The notes beneath the pieces were generated by a model that worked only from the letters and a program-made list of their open reading frames with translations, was not told where the DNA came from and did no database searches. From Adineta steineri (Eukaryota; Rotifera; Eurotatoria; Adinetida; Adinetidae), in the NCBI GenBank assembly GCA_905250115.1, contig CAJNOI010000085.1, positions 256,210 through 320,209 on the forward strand: a stretch of 64,000 nucleotides of DNA, written 5' to 3'. Of the stretch, positions 44,054-53,576 are shown piece by piece. A program made the translations under genes and the position numbers. How positions within the stretch are numbered: position 1 is the stretch's first letter; each line of letters begins with the position of its first letter.

Positions 44054-45314
44054 TTAAGTAACAATTTTTGTTTGTTCAAGTCGATGTTGCGAGTAGAATA
44101 ATGTAATTTTTTCTAATACAGAAGACATATGTGAAGCATGTTCCAGCATTTCATTGAACACCTATAACATAATCTTGAGATACAAAAGAAAAAGAAAGCA
44201 AGAAAGATAATTACTTGATGTTCGAAAAGTATTTCCGACGCATCAGTCGGATTGACAGCTAATGAATAAAGAAACTGTGTATTATTCGGAACTGCACGAA
44301 GAGCAAACTAAAATCAATCATGAATAGAAAATATTTAATAGAAATAGAAAATCTACGAACCGAAAAAATACTTCTAGCTAACATTCCATGATATTGTTTT
44401 AATGATTGATCATAACCTTTCCCAACGGCATCTGCAAGAGTTTTATCACCCATACCAAATTCATGTAAGAAACTTGATATAAATTCAAATGCACTAAAGT
44501 AAGTAGTGTAAAATTTATTTTGAATACATAGAAGTAAAATAATACCGTTTCAACCAAAGTAAAGCATCGGTTGCGGAATTTCTTGCAGTTGTTGTTTGAG
44601 ATTCAATTTCATCATTGATAATTGCAAATAATGTTTGAAATTTCATTGGATTTTCATTGATTTTTTTTCGTAATTTCTTTAAAATACAAATAATATAAAA
44701 TCTCAATGATAAGATTATTGTTTCACTTACAGTGATATTACCATTGACATCTGATTTCATTGGAATAAATATCGGACTATTAAATTTATCTAAATATATA
44801 TCTTTGAAAATAAATATACATGTGTAATGATATAAAACTGACCCACAAGTGAGAAATAATCTTCACAAGTTTTAAGAAATAATTCTGCTGGAAATTCTTC
44901 AAAAGATAAATTATTAAATACTGAAAATCTAAACATAATCGAAATATGATTTGTACAATATAAGATAACAAATGAATTTACTTGTGTGCAAGTTGAGAAA
45001 AAAATGTTTCATACACAATGATATTTGATTCATTATTATCTCTAAATCATATTTTTATAAAAAATTCATTTCATTAAAATAATATAATATTCATCTTACA
45101 TATCACATAAAATTTGTTTATCAGAATTATCTAATTCTGTTGTAGATACTATCATATCATCGAGATCATTTATAACAGTAATAGGTGAATTAGGTAAATC
45201 AAAATAAAGAAGAAAACTATTGTAATAATTATTTTTTAATGTAATATTCTTATCATTTGATAATGGAATAAATAAATCATAATTATTTTTCAATATTAAT
45301 CGTGTTGTATTCAT
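44054..45314 (-). CDS. Glycolipid-transfer-protein (GLTP) domain protein, FAPP2-like domain
   Basis: Eight exons: 45314-45100, 45041-44982, 44928-44843, 44789-44731, 44676-44546, 44493-44361, 44307-44215, 44161-44054; phases agree; 294 aa. The GLTP fold moves glycosphingolipids between membranes without vesicles. The glycolipid head-group site is intact: Asp134, Asn138 and Lys141 with the exact D-x3-N-x2-K spacing of GLTP, Trp181 in LLWLKR, and His219 in QYHG. RNSATDALLWLKR resembles the GLTP domain of FAPP2 (PLEKHA8) more than free GLTP. The first ~90 residues have no visible PH domain and resemble nothing I recognise, so this is either a PH-less relative or a gene missing a 5' exon. Confidence 0.88.
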
Positions 45315-46099
45315 AATAAATTTTTAAAAAAGAAATTCAATTGTTATGTCTCGAGTTTTTATTGATATAAATAATAATGGAATATTAGTGCTTGTATTGC
45401 ATCGAGACCATCTGTTGAAAAGAAATATATAAACGAAGTGTATATATATATATAGATTTTTTTCTTTCTTGTTTTTTTATAATGCAAATATTCTCATTCG
45501 TTCTGTATGTATAAGAACATGAAAGAGAAAGCGAAAGAGTAACGTCCAAAATTGAAAGGGCAGAGGTGTGATAACAAATGTAAATAGAAACTTTGGTAAA
45601 TTCGTTTTTTTTGTATAGAATTATTCTTATTTAATGATTAATTTTTATCAAATTAATACGTATTGAAAATGTATATAGAAATAACTTATATTCAATATTT
45701 TATTGTGTTTCTAATACAAAATGATACTGTTTGTTGAATATATTTAGTTGATAAACTTTTGAAAAAATCTGTATTAAAATCGGATAGTGTGTCAACACTT
45801 TGACCTGAATAGTGGGGTAGTTCATTTTATGTCAAATTTTTATCGCAATGAGTAAATATTTGTAGACAAAGGACATTATTATTCTACAAAAGAATGATTC
45901 ATAGAACTGATAAGATCGAAATAATAAAATAAAATTTGTTAATGTAAACAAATAAATCAGAGAATTTTAATGAGTAATAATGATTGCAAGGTCATCATGT
46001 ACATGAAGAAATTTATACCTATCAATTTTTTCTTATATTTGATATGCAATTCTTGAAAGTAAAAATAGAACTAACGAATATTATCTTGTCAAATATATA
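45315..46099. other. Intergenic gap
   Basis: AT-rich DNA upstream of the minus-strand GLTP-domain gene; should hold its promoter. A TA repeat lies near 45442-45452. No gene. Confidence 0.4.
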
Positions 46100-46513
46100 C
46101 AGGGTGACCCTAAAGTTACTTTATCGTATAAAATATTGCATATTTCTCTTGCGATTCGTGCGACAAGGTTGATTTTTTTACCGGTTATAGAGGCATGTTC
46201 ACTTTGACCTAGACTGAGTTAGAAAGGACCTCTACGGAATACTAATATTGTTCCTAACAGAAAAAATTGATGTACAACTGAGAAAAACTCGTCTATAAAG
46301 ATAAAACGTAAACAATTAAATGAACTTTTGTTCATCAAGTTTTATTAGTCTCGTATTGTTCTGTAATGGTGCAGGTTGGTAATTAACATGACTGGAGTTT
46401 TTCTTTCTCAGTGTCTGTCTCAGTCAATCGGTAAAAAAAATCAGCCTTGTCGCACGAATCGCAAGAGACAGATGTAATTTTTTGTACAGTAAAGTGACTT
46501 TTGGGCCATTCTG
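46100..46513. mobile_element. 414-bp TIR element (Tc1/mariner-like MITE)
   Basis: The two ends are inverted copies about 85-90 bp long: 46100-46186 starts CAGGGTGACCCTAAAGTTAC and 46425-46513, read on the other strand, starts CAGAATGGCCCAAAAGTCAC. Both contain the identical 20-base TCTTGCGATTCGTGCGACAA. The CAGGGTG.CC start and the TA before the left end suggest a Tc1/mariner-type origin; a TA duplication on the right is not clean. There is no transposase frame inside. Confidence 0.65.
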
Positions 46514-46861
46514 AACATATACATAATCATATTTGTATGTGCTATGAATCAATCAACTTTGTTAATACTTTGTTTTTTATTTTATTAGAAATAAAGATTG
46601 TATTAAGTTTGAAAATAATCTGTGATCATTTTCATATATTACCATTACCTTGAAGTATTTATTGAAAATTTAATTCTTGACATATTGTTTGAAACAGAAA
46701 GTGCTGACATCATGAAATTTTTCTGTTTTATTGGTCATAGTTATACTTACCAATAATAAAACAAAAATTTATCTCGTACAATTCAAAATTTTCTTCTTTC
46801 GCTATTAAATTATTCTTTTTGAAAATTTATTTCATTTAATGAAAATATTTTCTTCTTCCAG
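46514..46861. promoter_or_regulatory. Upstream region of the methyltransferase gene
   Basis: 348 bp, AT-rich, ending in the acceptor-like TTCTTCTTCCAG directly before the ATG at 46862, so the transcript probably has a 5' untranslated exon or is trans-spliced there. Confidence 0.4.
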
Positions 46862-47629
46862 ATGGAAGATTTATCAAAACAATCATACTGGAATGAACGT
46901 TTCTTAGTAGAAGATTCATTTGAATGGTTTGGTGATTGTTCACGTCTTTATCCTATATTAGATATTTATTTAAAATCTAAACCTTCACTTGTTTTACTTC
47001 ATCTTGGTTGTGGTTCATCATCATTAGCAGAAGAAATGTACGATAGAAAGTATTGTCATATGATTATCAATGTTGATTATTCATATAATATTCTTGATAA
47101 ACGTCGATCAATGAATAAAAATGTTTATTTAATTGACTGGCTTACTTTAGATATTCGTACAATACCATTATGTTTAAATTCTTTTGATACAATTATTGAA
47201 AAAGGTACATTAGATGTATTTTTTGTTGGACATGAACATCATTTATGGAATCCATCCGAGGAATTAAAAGATAAAATTGATTTAATATTAACACAAATTA
47301 GTCAATGTCTTCAATCCGATCATGGACGATTTATTTCTATATCATTTCAACAACCACATTTTCGTCGTCCATTTTTAGCTAAACAGAAATATCAATGGTC
47401 AATACAAGTACATTCAGTTTCAGATGGAAATGAATCTGTGGAATATTTTGTTTATGTAATGACTAAAGGTGAACAAATGAATGAAGAAGATCAATTATTA
47501 GAACAAGGAAAATCTACAAAATGGTACTGGATTAATAAAACGGACAATTCTATTGAACCATCAAAATATTCTATTGACGATGAGAATGATCAATATCTAT
47601 CAAATATTGATCTGATAGATAATGAATAA
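46862..47629 (+). CDS. EEF1AKMT4: EEF1A lysine methyltransferase 4-like protein
   Basis: Single exon, 255 aa, the same length as the human enzyme as I know it. This class I SAM-dependent methyltransferase modifies a lysine of elongation factor 1A. Seen: YWNERF near the start, EWFGDCS, the SAM motif I LLHLGCGSSSLAEEMY (about 60-75), NVDYS with the acidic ribose-binding Asp, and the family signature FDTIIEKGTLDVFF (about 115-128), followed by GRFISISFQQPHFRRPF. The C-terminus is acidic. It has no introns, unlike most neighbours, but codon use is similar. Confidence 0.88.
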   Translation: MEDLSKQSYWNERFLVEDSFEWFGDCSRLYPILDIYLKSKPSLVLLHLGCGSSSLAEEMYDRKYCHMIINVDYSYNILDKRRSMNKNVYLIDWLTLDIRTIPLCLNSFDTIIEKGTLDVFFVGHEHHLWNPSEELKDKIDLILTQISQCLQSDHGRFISISFQQPHFRRPFLAKQKYQWSIQVHSVSDGNESVEYFVYVMTKGEQMNEEDQLLEQGKSTKWYWINKTDNSIEPSKYSIDDENDQYLSNIDLIDNE

Positions 47630-48742
47630 TATGACCTTGTAGATCTGTTATTGTTTTATGAATTCTTGTTATGTTTTTGTTTAAAATAAATATACAAAAA
47701 GAAAAACATGAATTATATTTTATTGAAAAATGTTCCACAAACAGCATCAATATTTGAAAATCAAATATAAAGATAAATTCGAGGATTACTGGATATCATC
47801 TAGTGTTGATGATATTAGATATTTCATACTTTTTTTAGTTAACACATGTAATCATTCAAAAAATTTGTTTTTGGCTATTAGTTTTTTTATGATATTTTCA
47901 TTTTCATATAATTCAATAAGAAATACATAGTTATAACAAATTTATCATACACAACAAGACATATCTTACTTGTAGTTATATTCTTAATTTTGATAAATAA
48001 TAAATTTAAATAACTTCAGTTAGTTTTAACTTATGCATATCAAGGGTTTTTTATATAAATGGCTTGAAAGGAAAAAACTTTGTTCAGTACTGTTTGCGTA
48101 GAACGTAAGATTTGATTAAACAATATTTGATCAAATTCAAAGTATCCCTTTTCGTTTTGTTTTTGTAGAACTTTGTAATGGATATGATCAGATGGCTTCA
48201 CAGTTACTATCAAAATATTTTTTCCTGATTTTGAAGAATTAATTAAGTTCTATGATTTTGTATTGTATGTACACATACAAAGGGGATTTTTGATATTTAA
48301 ATCATTTCATTTTCTGGAAGTCTGAATACTGCTGCCTAAAATAGACTTTAAACAAAAAATTTATGTTCAACAACCATTTAGATCTTTCAATTACTTATTA
48401 TCTTAAGATCTTTGTTTACAAAAGTAGAAATATACTCTCGATATTTGTCATTAGGAAGCAAACGTATCTTTTGTTTCTCTTCATATTAGCTATTAACATT
48501 ACTATCTTACCGATAAGATATTCTTTTAATTTCATACTTTTGTATCTACACCCGACTAATCTTTGTCTGTCTACGACTATCAGCTAATTTAGTCGTTTCT
48601 TTACTTGAAGTAAAATAATCAACTTCAGTTTGTATTGCCTTGCTGACTTTAAAATGAATTTAGAGTACAAAATATTTATTTGGCATAACAAAAAGGAGAA
48701 AAAAAAAACATTATTTAAATGTTGATGAAGATGTATCATCAG
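47630..48742. other. Convergent intergenic gap
   Basis: 1.1 kb between the methyltransferase and the small coiled-coil gene. An AATAAA at about 47685 may be the methyltransferase poly(A) signal. Short frames (47730-47930, 48363-48587) are AT-rich and unsupported. Confidence 0.45.
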
Positions 48743-49149
48743 TTATTTTTTTAAACGTTTGTATAACACTTCATTCTGCAGTTTATAAAAATCCCTTTGA
48801 CCAATTGCTAAATCCACATGTAGTTGTTCGATTTTAACTTTTTGATTAGAATAAGATATTAATTCTTCTCGATTTAAGATGAGAAGTAATTGATCCTCAT
48901 TCGACGATATCTGAAAAAAACTATTAATAAAAATTAATGGATTTGATAGAGAAAAGATCCCATGTCAGCCCGTGCGCGCATCGGGCGTCTCGGACATCGT
49001 GCATGTAAGTGTGCACAGTGCTACGTACGTGCACTTTGGCACACGGACTGACATGATATAATTATATAAAAACAACTTACGTTATTAGTTGTAGCTATTT
49101 CTGTTTGATCAACAGGTATTTCATTACTAGATTCGATAATTTTGCACAT
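48743..49149 (-). CDS. Small coiled-coil protein, 78 aa, two exons
   Basis: Exons 49149-49081 (23 codons, donor GTAAGT) and 48910-48743 (56 codons with stop); phase 0. The short first exon is acidic and polar; the second is a continuous charged helix with heptad-like Leu/Ile spacing (LLLILNREELI, VKIEQLHVDLAIGQRDF) ending in KRLKK. No signal peptide or membrane segment. I do not recognise the family. The intron carries a GC-rich hairpin. Confidence 0.5.
48961..49055. repeat. GC-rich inverted repeat inside the intron of the small coiled-coil gene
   Basis: 48961-48978 and 49038-49055 are inverted copies (CATGTCAGYCCGTGYGC, two mismatches), with a second nested inverted segment around GTGCAT/GTGCAC. 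The 95 bp are much richer in GC than the flanks, as if inserted; a short MITE or a structured RNA are both possible. Confidence 0.6.
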
Positions 49150-49191
49150 TTTTTTCTTAAAAGAAAGGAAGTATTGATCGAATATATATAT

Positions 49192-50280
49192 ACCCAGGGC
49201 GATGATTCCGAACGCCGTTTCAGGTAGGAAACGGCTAAAAAAACGGCTGAATCGTGCAGGAAACGGTCGTGAACGAATATCGTTTTTCGCCGTTTAACAC
49301 CGTAATCTGTATGCCCAGATTTGTATAAGTGATCTTGCCGAAACGGAAACGGCGCCGTGTCAGGTCGTATCCGGTGAATAACGATGAACCGTATCCATAC
49401 CGTTTTTTAGCCGTTTCATGCTTGAAACGCGGCGCTTTTTGTCATTTTATACATGACTACCCAGGCCCATCAAAATGGAGCCGTTTAAGATCCGAAATCG
49501 GTCCATAAATGGTGCAATAACGAAATCTTTAAAGCCGTATACGGTTAAAATACGAACTCTTTTCGGTCCGTATGATCTGAAGAGACAGCAACTTTCTATT
49601 ACCATCTCCCACTCCTTCCCTACCTCACTCCTGTCTGTCGTCCTAGTGTAACTAAATACTTACCATTTAATTTATTGATATAGATAATCTAAAAATAAAG
49701 ACAAGAATCTAAATAAATAAAAATACTTACCGTTCGATTTATCGTTTATTATATTAATAAACAATATAAACTATTTATATAGCTCATAAAGATCATTTTC
49801 TGAAGTTAAAATACTTACCTTTATAATTTATTGCAGTATGGATTTAATTTTTCATAGATGGCCCTATCCATAATGGTATTTAGCTAACCAATTGTTTCGA
49901 CTGTTACCAAATCATTTTTCATTTTATCATTGAGCCTTAATATAAAAAGTAAATAACAACTAATACATTATCTAATATAGTATATAGACTAATCGATGAA
50001 AGCGTTAGAGAAAAAAAGGTACAAAACGATCCATAAACGGTAATCCCTTGCGGCTGCCGTTTCCGATGAGGCGGAATAGGGCTTGATAACGGCGAAAAAT
50101 GATGCCCTTTACGGCTACCATGTCCGATGGAGTGGAACCGATTAAAGGAAACGACTGCCGTTTTTCATCGTTTTCAAACCGTTTTACGATTCACCGTAAA
50201 CTATGGCCTCAAGGCGACCGTATTTCGTTGTTTTTTACCATTTGAGGCCGTTTACGACACCGTATTCTTTCACCTAGGTC
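49192..50280. mobile_element. Repeat-rich element with many CCGTTT/AAACGG motifs
   Basis: From about 49192 to 49575 and again 50025-50280 the hexamer CCGTTT or its complement AAACGG recurs, about 15 times by eye, in both orientations. These two blocks flank a 450-bp AT-rich middle. GC content rises sharply at both edges. Dense short subterminal motifs in both orientations are a known feature of some DNA transposons (hAT, CACTA), where they bind transposase. No transposase frame is present and I cannot define clear terminal repeats or a target duplication, so edges are approximate. Confidence 0.45.
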
Positions 50281-53200
50281 GAGATCGAGCTCGATGAGCT
50301 CTACCAATTTCATTCCTTATTTATCATTTTTGAGTAATCACTTTAGAGAATCAAGATATGTATTCACAAAATTTTATTATTCACTTTATTTAACAAGTAA
50401 CGCTCGTCTTGAGACTAGCGCAGTTCTTCCTCGTAGAAACGACGTGTCTTTACGACCAGTGAACTATTTATTCGTGCAGTTTCAAAAAATCGAACATCAG
50501 ATTCGTGTTTCTCGACTCCCAAAACCCTTCGATCAATCCTTATAAAAAATATTCCTGTTATTTCTTCACTTGATTTTTCGGGCAATCAGTGAAGTGCGGA
50601 CACACAAGCAAGCAATTTATCTCTGCTAGACTCTTCTCTACGAGAAAGAGAATATATCAAATAATATATAATTGAATTAATTTTACTATTCGTACTTACA
50701 ATCGTTCTATCTATACAATAAACTTTTCACACGTAATACATAAAAACAAAATCATTGTAAAAAATAATTCAATACAAACATCTTATTTAAAGATGAAATT
50801 TAAAATAAGCTAATAAATGTCTTTTTTATTAAAAGTTATATTAAAATATTATATTTATATAATATTTGTTTGAATTCTACTATATGAATTTTCTAAATAA
50901 ATATAAATCTTAGATAAAATATATAATTAGAATCATTTCATAGTATTTATGAATAATATTCTTGCCTAATTAAAATTAAACTTGATAATTATTTAAGAAG
51001 TTTATTATCAGGAAATAGATCTATAATAATTTAATCAGCAAATTCAATTAGAAAAATCTGCTTTCGATCTATTCGAAAATAAAACCAAATTTCAACTGAC
51101 AATAAATGAAGAAAATAATAGTGATAATCATTGTATTATTAACAAACTTTGTCTTACCTCATTACATTAATTCCTTTATTTTTATTTTTCATAAAGAAAT
51201 CTTTAGAATATTTTACAATTCAAACCATTAATAAATCTGTAAGTATATTTGTTTATTTGTGATTTATCGATTATATTATTTGTTTTTATTCATTAATAAA
51301 TAAAAACAAAAGAGAAGGTAGTCTTTGTATAATGATATTTTATTTAATTATTTTCTTATTACTCAAAATTGAATAAACTTATAATACATTCATCACCAAT
51401 AGGAAAATTCCTTACTCAAAAGTAAAAAATTATTTACACCGGTTTTTTATCAAAGCTTTCGAATGTCGGTAATATTATTAAATATTCATATCTAAACCTA
51501 ATACATCTTTTTGTTTGACCTCACCACTTACATGTATTAATTGCTCAGTATGTATAAACTAAATAAGAAAATATTTATTTTCCAACTATTATTTCGTAAG
51601 AAGATGATTGTTTATTAAAATTATCGAATTATTTTTGATTGTTGAGTAATGAATAAATCTTTAGAATTTAACACTTTCTACCTATTCTACAAATAAAATA
51701 AATATTAAAAAAATTATTTTTCATTTATATTAAAAAGAATACGAAAATAATCTTTGTTTATACTTTTATTTTCTCTTTTTTTACTCTTCTATTTTCTCTC
51801 ATTGTTCGATGTTAACAAAACTATTTTATTCAATATATTTATAAATATATGTATATAAATAACGATCAGCTCAACGGATCAAGATTGTCGGCACGAGTTA
51901 ATATGTGAGTATCGACATCATCTTACATCCACATCCTCAAGATAGTTTAATTCTATAAATGTTACATGGATCTGATGCATGTAGATTTTTTAACACTTTC
52001 AATTTCAATCTTTTTTTATTCACTAAATAAATATTCCAAATTAATATGAAGTAAAAAGATTAGAGAATAAATGATAAATATTCTAAGGAATATAAAAAAA
52101 TCTTTCATGAAGTGAGATGTTTAGTTCTATTAAAGAAATATTTTTTGAGTTTTTCTAATGTTGTTAGATGAAAATGAAGAAGTTTATCGATGAACAAAAT
52201 ATTTGTAGGAAATATCCAATATATCTAGTGATATACATATTGGTATATTCCCTCTGATCATGTTGGAACATTCCCTGTATTCTTCTATCATATATATACA
52301 TGGTTCTTTCCCTTCTTTTCACCTAGGTATGGGATCATTCCCTATCGTGATCCTATATATATGTACACGCACACATACATAGATGTGTCGTATATCTCCT
52401 GTTCTCTTCTTCTTGTTCTCTCTATCGTTCTTGTTCTTATTATTCTACAATAAAGATTGAACCTACGGTTCTATACAAATTTACAATATTATTAGTATAA
52501 AATGCATATCTGTAAGTAATTATATTATTTATACAAAACAAAATATATTGGAAATATCTGTAGTATATATTAATCGTTTGATATTTTCTGTCAGTACTTT
52601 TCTGTGTGAGTGAACGTACAAGTATTATATTTAACTTATACTCGCATTCAAACATTTTGTTCTATTTATTAAGTAGCATCGAGACTTCTGTAGAAACACT
52701 TTTCTAACTGATTTCATAAGAGTTACAGTCTGATATTTTCAATAAAGTTCTTTTTCGTATACGTTAAAAAACTCGATTTTCTATTAAAACAATCAATAAA
52801 TTCATATGGCATACTCTTTTTATAAAAGTTTTTCAGAACAGTCTTAGAAAAAAAAGCCAGAGGAATGCATTCATATTAGTTTTGATGTGCCTGCATCGTT
52901 TCTTTCCAACGATGAAAATAATTTATCATCACAAAAGTTTTTTATTTTCCTTTCTTGCCTATTTTACAACATTGATTATATGCATCATTGTGAAAGTTCG
53001 TACGAATATATAGGTAATAAATCCCAAAGATCAAAAGAAGATGAATATAAAAGGAAAAGACATGTCTTTTACTGCGAAATCTACGGCTATACATAGCTCA
53101 CAATAAGATGGTGAAATGGATGAGAAGATGTCACCAGACTATGACGTAACAAGATAATGCAATGACCAGTATGTAGACAAAAAGAAGTGAAAAAGGATTA

Positions 53201-53576
53201 CGAGAGTGGACAATGATCACTCCGTGACGATCATATAAATGTTCAACAAAGAAAATGAAACGATAATCTGAAAGGAATAAAAACAACCAAATGCTGACGA
53301 TATTTTGAGATACATTCTGCAATATGAAGTATTTGACAGATAAGTATAACTTGTATATTCATGTCCCGGTTATCAATAAAACCAATTCTTTAACCAAGAT
53401 GGTTATCTTGGGTATTTCTCAATATGGCAGGCGTTAAAAAGGGAGATAGTTTATTTAGTTCATATACATTGGGAGTTGATACTTCAAAAAGAAATTTTCC
53501 ACTTATATTAATAATTTCACTAGAACTATTTTTTTCATTATCTACAGTGTTTTTTTAGATTCAAAACAACTAAGTA
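50281..53576. other. Gene-poor gap before the J-domain-like gene
   Basis: 3.3 kb, mostly very AT-rich. 50280-50650 is less AT-rich and may be part of the neighbouring repeat; its 83-aa frame (50294-50545) has no family features. Around 52240-52360 the words ATTCCCT and GATCATT recur a few times. The last bases before 53577 include TTTTTTTAG at about 53551-53559, an acceptor-like site 17 bases before the ATG. Confidence 0.4.

Noticed and set aside
50294..50545. 83-codon open frame on the plus strand
   Set aside because: Begins in the edge of the CCGTTT-rich repeat; no domain, signal peptide or splice context.
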